A model generated the notes under the pieces. That model worked only from the letters and a program-made list of their open reading frames with translations, did no database searches and was not told the origin of the DNA. DNA of 64,000 bases from Ischnura elegans. Its lineage: Eukaryota > Arthropoda > Insecta > Odonata > Coenagrionidae. Below are positions 20,601 to 30,851 of the stretch, piece after piece. Within the stretch, counting starts at the first letter, position 1. Each line of letters opens with the position of its first letter. The translations under genes were made by a program, and so were the position numbers. The DNA lies in NCBI RefSeq assembly GCF_921293095.1, contig NC_060257.1, positions 57,076,968 to 57,140,967 of the forward strand. The letters are read 5' to 3'.

Positions 20601-23600
20601 TGCGTCCACGCAACACAGGACTTTCACTTCTCGGTCATGCGTCCGACATCTTCCTGTGGCGAAACGCGTTGCGATTCACATTGTGTCACACGATGACATT
20701 ATTCATAACATATGCCGATCACAATCTCCCACATAACATTTAGGCCGAGAGGTAACTCGGATAACATGTCACTACCAGGCGTCGACATAATCTCCTCTTC
20801 CCTCGAGTAAATATTTTCACAGACGACAGTGGTGATAGAAGTTTTCTGCTTTTTTATTCCCAAATATACGACGCGTTTTAGCGTCTCAAGACATCAGCAT
20901 GTCTCAACCTGAAGACGATATGCAAAAGAGGATACGAGATAAGAAAATCACGGCTCACGCTCCTTGAATTATTGAAATTTTCAATCATGTTTGAGGAGAA
21001 TGTTTCAAATAGTTTTAGAAGAAAATTTGAAACATAAAAAACGTGGTTGTCATGTAAGATTAATTAGTAATCGCTAAAAGACAATGATATCTATTGACAA
21101 GCAAGAGTTAATTTTATAATCTTACATAGACAGCACGTTCATCATTTTTGATATTTGAAATGTTGTTCTAAAACCTTATTCTACCTTTCTCATCAAGTGT
21201 TTTTGAAGTTTGCAATAATTTAAGAGGCCGTAAGCTAATATCCTCTTCCTTTTTACAAAACTTGCTTTTTATTTTAAAAATACATTTTTTTAATTGCAAC
21301 ATTATTGCAGACGGTTCAGCTTTGTTATCGTGAAAAACCGGCTGTATGACAGCCTATATACGAGCCTCTCCTCCCATTACGAAGTTTCCCACTGTAACAA
21401 CTGCGCTACCGCGAACGTTGATAAGTCAAGAGTTCTGAAGAGACTTCCTTACACGTCATGATTGCAGCGCCTCAGTATTGGATTTTGGTGGCCAGTTTTG
21501 GAACTAATCTCCATATTTAATTTTTATTTCAAAATATTGCTGGAGTTACTGTTACGATCGTGGTAAAAGTGCACGGGCATTGCATTTGCATCCAGTTCTG
21601 AGCCAACCGGAAAATTTCAGCGCCGAGGAAGAGGCCGAAATTTGAGTAGCAATATTTTTTCCGAAAGGACACACAAAAAAGATCTAGTGGGTAAATTTTT
21701 CTCGTGAATCCCCCCGGGTTAAAAAAACTCCATTTCTACAAAAAATGGAGACATGGAGTTTTTGGCGATAATGGGGTTTTTAACCTGGTGGAAATGCCGA
21801 GAAAATTAATAAAATTTTGGGTTATCCCGCGTCTTGCAGCTTAAAATTCGACGTTTCTTCAGGACTAATGTGATTCGGAAAGGTTGCGAATCTGTTTATA
21901 TACCGTCACGGGATGGAGCATTCTGGTATTTTCCTCCTTTATTTCGTGATATTACTTGCAGCCATTCATTGCTAATCGTGAGGATATATATACAGATGTA
22001 CAACCTTTCCAAAGGTAATTAGTCCTGAAGAGGTCCCAAGCAGAGGGGAGAAAGGCTTATTTGTCTTATTTAACTTATTTCTCACTAGACGAGGGTTAAC
22101 CAAATTTTTTTAATTATTAACAACATATGGACGGCGAAAGTTTTAATGACTTAATTCCGAGAAAAGTTCTCGAACATAATTCCCAAGGAAAGTAACAAAT
22201 TTTATTCAAGAAAGCGAGTGAAATTAAACGTGGAAATAACAAAGAATAATTAATAATAAAGATCATTACATTCCCCAACGTTCTCCTTGCCTTGCAGATC
22301 GCTCTGTTCGCCATGCTGGCTATGGCCTCCGCCGCACCCGGCCTGCTCCCGTACGTGGCGCCCGCTGCAGTCGTGGCCCACCACCCGGTCGCGCTCCACG
22401 CACCCCTCGCTTACCACACCCACATCGTCAAGCCAGTGGTGCCGCTCGCCACCTCCTACGCACACCAGTACAGGGTGGACTACAAGGTGAGTGGAACTAT
22501 ACGATCCTTTGTCACGTTTGATATTTATGTGTCTGTTCAATTAATACTGTTATTGATTTGAGTTATATGGTGAATTTGATGATTACTAAGCCTGAATAAC
22601 ACGATCATTTTTTCGTCATTTTTGAGTGATCACTCCAGCGATCACTAGAGCGATCACTCGGAAATGATCGTCGCGCGCAATTGTTTTTCGCGATCACTCC
22701 AATGATGAGGATTCCCATCACTTTTTTCATCACTCCTCTGGTCATTTATTCCGTCACTTAAACACCATATCAGCCAATCAGACCGCATGCCCGTATGGGG
22801 CGATTGCAGCGCAACGTTTGACAATCGTGGGAACGACATAAGTAAACATAAACACGCTACATATTTTCGTGATGCGGGTCCTATGACAACGAGCTGTGAT
22901 ATCGGGAATGATGCTAAAAGCAACGGCGGGAGGGACTGTGTGATTCTGAAAAATGATCACTAGAGCAATCGCTTTTCGCGACGAAAAAAATGATCGTGTG
23001 ATTAAGGCTTAACATTACTTTGAAGTAAGAGTACTAGTAAGTACTTAAAAAAGTATGGCTTGTAAATTTTTTTTCGAATAGCGTTTTGTGATTGTCTACT
23101 TGTAGGCAACAAATGATAAAAAAAGGAAAATTAAAAAATTCGAGCAACCTTGCCTGGGTGATTTGATATGGATCGACCCTTCAATAAGGTATGGACAGGA
23201 CACTCACCAGTTTCAGCTCGAGCGATCACTTTTCCGGTGGCGAAAAGCGATCACCCGAGTGATCACTAAGAGGGATAAAACAAATGACCGTGTGATTCAG
23301 GCTAAAGTAATGAAGAGTGATGGAAGGTTGTCAAGGAGCTGTGGTGGGATGATAGGGGAATTGTTGAAAGAGAAGTTATCAAGAAAATATCTCGAAGAAA
23401 AGAGACGAGAAAAGAAATCGTATTTTTTAAGAAATAAAAAGGTTGTGGAAGAAAAAAGTGTCTTCTTTAATAACACAAAGCAGTCATTCTCACTCCCGGG
23501 GCCACTCATGTCTTAGGTTGACATTTAGCCGCACCCACAAATTATCTCCATATCTCTTTCTGTTCATTTGCTTCCTGTTCTGAAGATCCAACCTTCTCCA

Positions 23601-26328
23601 AAACAGATTTTAGTTGGTCCAACCATCTCTTTCTAGGTTTTCCTCTCGTCTTCGTCCATCAGGGTTTTCTTTTAGAACCTCATTGATCTTACTTCCGTCT
23701 TCTTTTCTCACCACTTGGTGAAAACCATCTAATTCTTCTGCCCCTAACTTCACCAATAATATAGCTACTTCTATACAGTTCTCTGTTCTCAGGGATTCTT
23801 TTTGGGCTGTACACCAGGTTAATTAAGTCGTACCAGCCGACGTTTCGGAAAACGACTTGTCTTCCATTCTCATGTACGCCTGTAAATAATTGCATAAAAA
23901 CACATAAGGAAAGAACATGAAGAACTTCAAAAGACCATTAGCCAATCGGACGACACCTGAGACTTATTGTTGCTCTCGCCAAACTGTCAATTCGGTTCAG
24001 TGTGGAATTGGACATTCAGACAGGAACACGCCTTGAGAATGGAAGACAAGTCGTTGTACGAAACGTCGGCCTATGCACAGAATTAACCAGGTGTAGATCC
24101 CGAGAAGAATTCCTGAGTATAATTCAACAAGAAAAATTAAAACCTTCAGTTTTAATTTTTCCACCAACAGAAGTTTAAAGTTTATGTAAAGAATTTTATG
24201 CTTTTAAGACGAGTGAGAATGATCAACAAATATTAAGAGTATGCAACCCGCGTGCCACCCAAAGTGTCTGACTGGGGTGGCGCGCGCTCACTCTCGGTGC
24301 GATATCTCGGGAACCAAAGGGCAGAAATGAAAGAAATTTGTGGTGAAACTCTGCAAATGTCTAACGAGTCGTTGTATAAGACAAAAAAAGTGATAGAAGA
24401 ATCCGAGAGTGACATCACCTTCACTTATGTCCGAAAAACTCTCAAAAATACCAAAATTTCAAAACTTTAAGTGCGATGCAAAAGTGAGTGATTTTTCCCG
24501 GTATCCGATTGTAAAAATAATTTTCATGATTTATTTTCTCACAAAATGGAACAAAACTGGGGGGGCGTGTCCCAAAAGAAATTCGAAAACTTTAAAAATA
24601 AGGACCACCCTAATGGGAAGCTTGGTAGCCTAGTGAGTAGAGCTCTCGACTGCTGACCGAGGGGTCATCTAGCGATTTAATCGATGGATTTTTCTTCCAC
24701 ATAGGAAACTCCTCTAAAATCGCTGGCACAATAATGGCTTTGCCTGGTTTCGCTAATAGTAGGGCCCTCTTCGCTTCTATAGCGTTGAGGTGTTTTTCCC
24801 CGTCCCGTCCCTTCCGCACCTTTCCTCTCCCAGAGGCGTCGTCGGGCTCCTATCGCGGCGGCGCCTCTTTCCTTTTCCCTTCCTCTCTGCCCCTCTCCCC
24901 GGGCGATCGGGCGTTTAAGTCACTGGCTTGGTTCCCGGCCCCGGTGCGTTGTATCCTCGAAGGGTTCGCCCAGAACCCTCATACGTTGACCGAGGGGTCC
25001 GCAACGTAACACCGGGTCCAGTCCAAATCCCCGGGTGAACCGCAGCCTAACACAGTAACGCAGGGAGTCTGTTGCAGTGTAGAGGAAATATGTATCCCTC
25101 TTCTTAACGTCTTCCCGGTTTTTCCACTAAGACGTCTTTGTTTATGCTGCGAGTTTTCTCATGGGCGTGCTATCTCCCGCCGTTTACATCTACATCTACG
25201 TAATACCCTGCGAGCCACCTCTAGGGTTTTTGGCAGGGGGGTGACAAATCACCAACATGCAGCATGCAAGAGGACCGCCATATGCACACCGCAGGTCATA
25301 GAAATATTGCGCACACCAGCAAAATATACATGCTTATTCATAAAAAAATTGCTAATGGTTAGTAATTCCTATAGCAAATACATGCAAGGTTAGAATTATG
25401 AAAAAACATGCAATGAGTGATCCTAGCGAGCGACGCCATTAATCCTATCAATTGAGACAACGTTGCTATCCTTAATAGTACGAGGGAAGAATGACATTTT
25501 AAATCTCTCTGTTTTGCAGTCTATTTCTTTTATTTTATTATCATTATCGCGTCCACTATAGTACGATGGTAAACGAAGGATATGATTCACGTCGTCTGAG
25601 AAAATATCTTCTTTGAATTTCCTAAGTAAGTTAAGCCTATACTTCGATCTACGCTCCTGTAAAGATTCCCATCCTAACTCGTGTAACATACTTGAAATGC
25701 TACACTTTTTGTCGAAACAACTCATCACAAATCTGGCCGCCCTGCGCTATACTCGATTGATAAGAAGTTGTACTCCCTTACGTTTCAAATTTTAAGTATC
25801 GCTGACAACTAATTGTTTAGCAATGACCCTCATCACTCATTTCCATCAAAAAATAAATATCATGATGTTAAATGAATGTTCCCTTAAAAAAATCACACGC
25901 ATCCGTAGTCGTCACTTTTTTCCGAGGGAAGAATGACATTTTAAATCTCTCTGTTTTGCAGTCCATTTCTTTTATTTTATTCCCATGATCGCGTCTACTA
26001 TAGTACGATGGTAAACGAAGGATATGACTCACGTTTTTATCATACATATGATTCACGCTTTTATTGACGATTCACACAGTTTAGCTGGCAGGCAGTCGTT
26101 TTCTCCTATACTGGCGATCGGCCGCTTGTATTTGATGCGCGGGCCGACCGTGATGCGCGCGAGTCGCTGGATGTAAACATCAAAGGTGAGCCAAAAACTA
26201 TCGAGTTCATGCGATGCCGAATTTGATTAATTTTTTTCCACTTCCAGACCCCAGCCTTGATCGCTCCAGTGGCCTATGCACCCTACGCCTATGCTCACGC
26301 CCCCTTCTACAAGACCTTCATCCACTAA
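14655..26328 (+). CDS. Small Ala/Pro/Val/His-rich cuticular protein (three exons)
   Basis: Likely a secreted structural protein of the exoskeleton. Coding exons: 14655-14666 (MFKL, then GTGAGT), 22298-22486 (after CTTGCAG, before GTGAGT) and 26248-26328 (after CTTCCAG, ending TAA). All junctions are phase 0, giving 93 residues. Residues 1-16 (MFKLIALFAMLAMASA) are a signal peptide with cleavage before APG. The mature part is rich in Ala, Pro, Val, His and Tyr, with AHHPVALHAPLAYHTH in the middle, YRVDYK at the exon 2 end, and tyrosine-rich AYAPYAYAHAPFYK near the C terminus. It lacks the chitin-binding R&R consensus, so it belongs with low-complexity cuticle proteins. A first exon of only four codons interrupting the signal peptide is classic for insect cuticle genes. 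Introns of 7.6 and 3.8 kb carry many repeats. Splice calls are by eye. Confidence 0.88.
14833..15205. mobile_element. MITE with TTAAxTAAGACAT ends
   Basis: Ends TTAATTAAGACAT and ATGTCTTATTTAA are inverted. The interior holds several copies of palindromic words such as TTTGTTGTAACAACGAAA and repeats of AAGACATTACAATAT. The result looks like an internally duplicated foldback element. No coding frame. Confidence 0.65.
15490..15650 (+). mobile_element. SINE-like repeat with B-box
   Basis: GAGTTCGAATTCCGGTC (about 15559-15575) contains a very good B-box. A weak A-box-like segment (TTCGTAGAGCGA) precedes it, and a non-tRNA body follows. The limits are approximate. Confidence 0.4.
16002..16193 (-). 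mobile_element. LINE reverse-transcriptase C-terminal scrap
   Basis: The minus-strand frame reads like the region after the RT domain of RTE/BovB-like elements: GQLQNEVRRSQKVWMERVL, then GEGMLKTVLEGR and KRGRGRKRIG. Only about 60 codons remain. It may belong to the same family as the 49.4-52.0 kb element, which lacks this part. Confidence 0.6.
16740..17235 (+). repeat. Diverged duplicated block, copy 1
   Basis: It shares ordered landmarks with 18450-18925: ACTTATCAnnAATCnATCACGAATTTA, GATTnnATTGGGAAGG, ATTTTATA and TATTTCCTTTCACG followed by GCAAGCCTC. Copies are in direct orientation about 1.7 kb apart. No TIRs seen. Confidence 0.6.
18450..18925 (+). repeat. Diverged duplicated block, copy 2
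   Basis: Direct-orientation partner of 16740-17235, with many substitutions and indels. It could be an old tandem duplication or two copies of an unknown repeat. Confidence 0.6.
19893..20156. mobile_element. 264-bp TIR element, AGGGCTGATCCAGG end
   Basis: Left end AGGGCTGATCCAGGATTT, right end AAATCCGCCTACG. Flanks TCCATAATCA and TTCATAATTA match at 8 of 10, consistent with an old 10-bp target duplication. Same family as 42958-43150 and 61229-61505. Non-coding. Confidence 0.75.
20480..20700. other. GC-rich patch in intron 1
   Basis: Pro/Ala-coding-like, CpG-containing sequence in an otherwise AT-rich intron. No frame resembles a known protein. It could be an alternative promoter, a repeat fragment or a decayed exon. 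Confidence 0.3.
21850..22035. repeat. Inverted repeat with AGTCCTGAAGA-type arms
   Basis: CTTCAGGACTAATGTGATTC and GGAAAGGTTG on the left are mirrored by CAACCTTTCC and GTAATTAGTCCTGAAGAGG on the right, with about 110 bp between. This resembles hairpin ends seen in Penelope-like or foldback repeats. Confidence 0.5.
22587..23011. mobile_element. 425-bp MITE, CACACGATCATT ends
   Basis: Inverted ends of about 30 bp: left contains AACACGATCATTTTTTCGTC, right contains its near-complement ending in GTGTGATTAAGGCTTA. The interior has many GATCACT motifs on both strands. Fragments of this family recur at 3.4, 4.17, 8.25, 10.05 and 23.2 kb. It lies in intron 2 of the cuticular-protein gene. Confidence 0.75.
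23170..23310 (+). repeat. Fragment of the GATCACT/ATGATCGTGTGATT family
   Basis: Contains CGAAAAGCGATCACCCGAGTG and ends ATGACCGTGTGATTCAGGC, matching the right end of the neighbouring MITE. The left end is missing. Confidence 0.55.
23788..24120. repeat. Inverted repeat, ~90-bp arms (GTTTCG / AAGACAAGTCG)
   Basis: The left arm (AGGTTAATTAAGTCGTACCA, CGACTTGTCTTCCATTCTCA) is mirrored by the right arm (GAGAATGGAAGACAAGTCGT, GAATTAACCAGGTGTAGATC) around a 150-bp centre. GAAACGTCGGC-type words next to AAGACAAGTCG are common in Penelope-like element ends. Assignment is tentative. Confidence 0.55.
24380..24613. mobile_element. Partial copy of TAGGGTGGTCC-end MITE
   Basis: It ends with AAGGACCACCCTA. 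Its interior (ATCCGAGAGTGACATCA, TTAAGTGCGATGC, CCAAAAGAAATTCGAAAAC) matches the intact relative at 36242-36523. The left end is missing or diverged. Confidence 0.6.
24616..25090 (+). repeat. GC-rich repeat with tRNA-like words
   Basis: An A-box-like segment (TAGCCTAGTGAGTAGAGC) at about 24630 and a B-box-like CCAGTCCAAATCCCCGGG at about 25020 flank a GC-rich core (24780-24960). It could be a SINE with an internal insertion. No gene supported. Confidence 0.3.
25175..25800 (-). mobile_element. LINE 3' end with post-RT region
   Basis: The minus-strand frame over 25423-25728 carries the region typical after the RT of CR1/L2/Jockey-like LINEs: MLHELGWESLQERRSKYRLNLL, then LPSYYS and KTERFKMSFFPRTI. 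Downstream on that strand is a 3' tail containing a GTAGATGTAGATGTAAACG-like run (complement near 25186-25202) and GGTGGCTCGCAGGGTATTA. The upstream RT is lost. Confidence 0.75.
25905..26060 (-). mobile_element. Second scrap of the same LINE tail
   Basis: It repeats HILRLPSYYSRRD and CKTERFKMSFFPR from the neighbouring fragment, almost identical and in the same orientation. This is either a tandem duplication or a second insertion. Confidence 0.7.
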
Positions 26329-26594
26329 GGTGACCACTGACCGAGACGAGGGTCAAGGGGAGCCGTCGATGCAGACGACAATGGACCAGGAGACGGGTGC
26401 TGCCATCTGCCGGGAAGTGCAGAAGGCGGAGCGAACGGAGAAAAACACTTAAAGGAAAGAAGACTGCTCGCCTCAGCCCTTGCCAAGAATCATCTTCATT
26501 CCTCTCCGGAAAGTGAGAGATCTCACCTAGACACTTTGCTTTCCTATTTTACTCATTCCTTCACTGTGTAAATATCAAAACGAAAGCTCATAAA

Positions 26595-26600
26595 AATAAA
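26595..26600 (+). terminator. Polyadenylation signal of the cuticular-protein gene
   Basis: AATAAA lies about 270 bp after the TAA stop and is followed by T-rich sequence. It marks a likely transcript end near 26615-26625. Confidence 0.6.
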
Positions 26601-26639
26601 TTTATACTTTGTACATTATGGTTTTATTTTTATCCCAAA

Positions 26640-27610
26640 TGCCTATTGATTATTTCAAATAACTTTGCGACGGAGAGGCAGGTCCAAGTTTTTCGGGGGG
26701 ATGGGGGGTGAAGGTGGAAATCACGTGACTCCCTGTAAACTAATCAAAATGCGATAGACGGAGCCTAGTCTTCGGGAAATTAGGTCGATTTCTGCAACCG
26801 TGGAGTGCGCTACGTGAGTAAGTTAGCTGTGTTGCCAAGTGGGACGAAAGTTTTTGACATTGTCCTTTTTCTCAATTCACTAACAATGTCTTTTGAGAAA
26901 ACATGGCAACGCCCGCCTCTCTCTCAATCCCCGTCCCACATCCCTATTGTCGCACGTCTCATTTCCTGCCGCGAAGCCACTCGAAGCATTCCAAGCTTGC
27001 ACGACTGGGCCACTCGTAAAGATATTTGAAAAGGATCATAGTCACCGATGAAGTTTCACCTACATGACACGATGCGAGCTACCTCTAGGAAAAATATGAA
27101 GTAGTTCTTCCCCGACGAATTATTTCACTCACCCTGATGAAGATGGACGAGTCGGCAGTTGAAACTTTGTTGATATACAGCGTTTGAAACAGATGGATTT
27201 GCCGAGAAAATATCTTCGGTGTTTGGCAGTGGGTGAGTGTTCAAATATGCATTTAGCTGCATGTAGGTCTAGACAGACGAAGATTCACTGAAGAGTGGTG
27301 TGAATAGCGGGCACATGCCCTTTAGGGGGAGTTCTATGCATTAAAAAAAGTATTGAAAAAGGATATATTTCTCTCCTCTACATTAGATATTACTTTGCCA
27401 GAGGGGAAAGCATCACAAACGTAGCACATGTCAGAAGGGCTGCATTAGAGCATGTCTACCTTTCAATACTGGTGATCATATTATTCAGTAAATTTTAATT
27501 TGAAAATCAGCTGACAATGAGAGAATACGAAAATTAATAAAAATAAAATTTCATACAAGATACGGTTTGGATTCGTCAATTAACCCTCATTTTTAGTTTG
27601 AACCCTCCAT
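26640..27610. other. Intergenic, little recognised
   Basis: No gene. About 27110-27170 holds words such as CCTGATGAAGATGGACGAGT and GTTGAAACTTTG, of the kind found in Penelope-like or foldback repeats, with no clear partner arm. Confidence 0.4.
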
Positions 27611-27614
27611 TTAA

Positions 27615-28245
27615 CACTAGAACCGCTGAACTTTCCAACCCCACCAAAACCGCGGCATGGGACTTTTTTGTCCCATTGTCAAAATACGTTGATCCTGTCA
27701 TGTTTAAGTATAATTGGCGGTTTTTTTGTGGTTTGTGTGAGCAAAACACGTGTTTAGGTAATGTTTAAAACGTTTCGTTAAGTATAACTAGGAATACAGT
27801 AAACTTATTTTGACGTGTTGGTTGCAAGCTCAGACTGCAGACGCGTCGGGCAGAGGTGACGCGGCCGGCGCTGCGTGAGTAGGCCGCCGGTGCAGTGCAC
27901 AGATTATTCCCTTCTGCGCTTCTAACTGGCAGAATAACGGTATCTGTGCATCGATTCCCTTCGTAATAAACTGTTATTATGCTAAATACAAAATAAGTGT
28001 GCAAAAAAACTGAAATTGTATGTTTTACCCATATGGGACAAAAATGTCCCATCCCGCGGTTCTAGGTAAATCGTCGTTTTTCTCGCGGACCAAACATCGT
28101 ACAATATTTTCGATATGACCATTCAAAAGAGCATAAAAAATGAGTAAAATTCAGTAAAGTTCAAAGGGATCAAATCACTAGTACGTGAATGGCAAACATT
28201 TGCATAGGGCGATGGGACAAAAAAGTCCCGTCCGCGGTTCTAGTG
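27615..28245. mobile_element. piggyBac-type MITE
   Basis: Ends CACTAGAACCGC and GCGGTTCTAGTG are perfect inverted repeats flanked by TTAA on both sides (27611-27614, 28246-28249), the piggyBac hallmark. GGGACTTTTTTGTCCC-type subterminal palindromes follow. An extra internal copy of the right-end motif (CCCGCGGTTCTAGG) lies near 28052-28065. No transposase frame. Confidence 0.9.
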
Positions 28246-28249
28246 TTAA

Positions 28250-28810
28250 CAAAAATCATCTACTGCAGTAAAAAATACTGAGTACCAAGCAATAAATAGA
28301 CTCATTTTTATCCACTCCAGATGATAAAATTCAAAAGAGAAATTCCAAACTAAATGAGCGTGAACTCTAATGACAAAAGTGCGTGTCCTGCTGAATATGT
28401 CCTCATTCAAGGACCCCAACGATAATTTGGTATATCCTTGGTATGGGCACGTTCTCATTATTCACCGATTCAGCCAAAAAATTGACAAGCGTTGGAGCGT
28501 GAATAATGAATATGGAACACATTACGGCTCGATATTAACAACTGCGGGGGTTAAAGTTGAAAGCTTTTCGCAATATTTACTTTTAAAAAATCAATATCGT
28601 ACATCATAAATTATGAAGTCATAATTGCATGGAAAAAAATGAAGCACGCCAAAAAATTCGCTGTTTGATGAAACAGTCTTTAATCTAATAAAGCGATCAC
28701 CTGCCAATGAAATTGGACGCGCAGAATATATAAAAAAATAACTACTGGTCACTTGTATTTTCTTCAATGATAACTATTGCCGGGTTCGGTATTGAGAAAG
28801 ATGAAGAAAA
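28250..28810. other. Intergenic, nothing recognised
   Basis: AT-rich; no supported feature. Confidence 0.45.
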
Positions 28811-28814
28811 CCGG

Positions 28815-28925
28815 GATAGTGTAGTGGCCTGCTCAGTGACCCAAAAGCTAAAGACCCGTGGTTAGATTCTCGATTCAAGGGAATTTTTTTTTCTCGTGGC
28901 ACCAAACGACAATCTTTAGATTGCT
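28815..28925 (+). mobile_element. tRNA-derived SINE head
   Basis: GGATAGTGTAGTGGCC (A-box region) and a weak B-box GGTTAGATTCTCG precede TTTTTTTCTCGTGGC. The same layout is seen better preserved at 59.8 and 60.5 kb. Confidence 0.55.
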
Positions 28926-30850
28926 GACTATTGACGGTGATGAAGAAATACGTCATCATATTAAGTACATATATCACGAGTTACACGAAGTTTCAAGTGC
29001 CAGACAAGCTCATCAACACAAAACCTTGATAATTCGAAGGAAATGGGGCTAATTATATGCAGTATGCTAAAGAAGAAAACCGACACGAAAAAATGGAATC
29101 CTTGCGATCAATTGAGCACGGGTCGTTATTCTCACAAAACATTACTGATTGGATAACCAATACACCAAAACCAACGAAAACTTTTCCGGGCGATATGACG
29201 GTGAGAGGGGAATTCTCCATTTTTTCGTGAGGGTTAATGTGAAATCGATTGCTTCATCATTAAATTTTCAAGCAGTTTCTAACCAACGTTCCTTCTCAAC
29301 ATGGTCACTAGGTCGTTTTACCAATTACCTCCATTGAAGTTGATATTTTCGGGTCAAATTCGCTTTGAAAATAAGCAGAAAGGTTGATGTATAAATGCAC
29401 CATTTTAAAGCGACATTTTTCTCTTTTAAAATTATTTTCTTTCAAGCATCATTGTAAAATACAATCAGCGAGGTTTAAATATTGAGAGCTTCCACTATAC
29501 ACCGACGCCTCAGAAAAAGAGAGTGACGGAAAAAATACGGTAAGCAAGCCGATATTTTCCTCAGTTGCCACCAAAAGTTCGCGCTAAAAGCATAGCGAAG
29601 TATCATCATTAACCTAGACAGATCTGATGCATCGGATAAGAATGGATATCAAAGAGCTACTGAAGGAACTACGCTCTCCTGCCACACCACAATGATTTAT
29701 ACCGAAGTATTATCCTCTTCTTCCGTAGATCACGGCGAGTTTCACCCACAACTCTTTAATAACGAGCTAAAATCTGCATTCCAATTCATCGTCGCTAACG
29801 TTATAATCCTAGGTATGACAAGGAAGGCATGTACTTCCTACGAATCACATATCATTAGTACAACAAGTCTCGGATGGGTTTATACAGCCCTCGTCTCCCT
29901 CTTTACACCTATTCCTGTACCTACTTCTTTATGGTTCATTCCGGACGGATTCCATTTTAAGTACTCGTCCATATGAAGTCACTCAGTTTATCAGCCGAAC
30001 TTCGCTTCGTGATCAGTTGATTAGAACGTCGTAGTAATCTCAAAACTTTCAAGATTGGTTTTTCACTTGCGAGGAATTGTATTGCACAGAAATGAATTTG
30101 GTAGATAATATCATCTCAGATATATAAAATTTTCGGTTGGAAGCTTTAGTTTATTTCCCCATGAAAATCGAATAGCTCTACTGTCAGCGTCGCGATAGGT
30201 GAATTTTGAAAATTGGCCGAAATGCACGGTTGGAAACAGCAAATTCATTGGCCGCCTGAAAAGTCAAGTACGAGTATATAATCTTCGCGGAGCTACGAAT
30301 CAAACGGTAGGCAACGCATTTCTCACATATTTCCTTCCCATCTGGTGATCAATAGTACCTTAGGTTTCCATCGCGTACTATACCGGTGACAGATCTACAC
30401 GTACGAGTTACTGTGAAAGCCACCACCAGGGTGTGTGACACAGGGTGATACCACACCAGGCATGCATCACACGTCCTAGTCTAAACAGAAATGCGCTCGC
30501 TTGCCGGACAAGGGTCAAACGCATAGGACAACGACACATGGTCAGACCAAAAATTAAGAGAGTGCTATGGACACGAACATGCCACCATGCAAATAAAACT
30601 ACTATTTAGCAACGGAAAAACGAAAAGCGTGGTATCTGATTTATGCAGGGAGTTATTATTTGCAAATATAATAATGATAATAGTTGACTATTCATATCTG
30701 ACGTGAAGTCACTTCGCTCAATTCCATGACGTCACTCCGCTTAGTTTCTCACTGACGGAATGAGATCGTTCAGTGCGGCTTAATACTTCCATTATTCCAG
30801 CAGTTTTGCGATAAGCAACACAGAAACACACCCCCAAAAAAAGTTACCAA
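28926..30850. other. Intergenic upstream of the gustatory receptor gene
   Basis: No coding region or element ends recognised. The last few hundred bases presumably contain the receptor promoter; I see no convincing TATA box. Confidence 0.4.
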
Positions 30851-30851
30851 A

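Larger units (their letters stand above)
14667..22297 (+). other. Intron 1 of the cuticular-protein gene
   Basis: A 7.6-kb intron, GTGAGT to CAG. It contains an inverted-end MITE (14833-15205), a SINE (15.49-15.65 kb), a LINE scrap (16.0-16.2 kb), a diverged ~0.5-kb duplication (16.74 and 18.45 kb), a short TIR element (19.9-20.16 kb), a GC-rich patch (20.48-20.70 kb) and a hairpin-like repeat (21.85-22.04 kb). The remainder is AT-rich with no exon I can support. Confidence 0.8.

Noticed and set aside
22287-22540. Alternative frames over cuticle exon 2
   Set aside because: They are shadows of the GC-rich real exon; only one frame joins the flanking exons in phase and gives a signal peptide.
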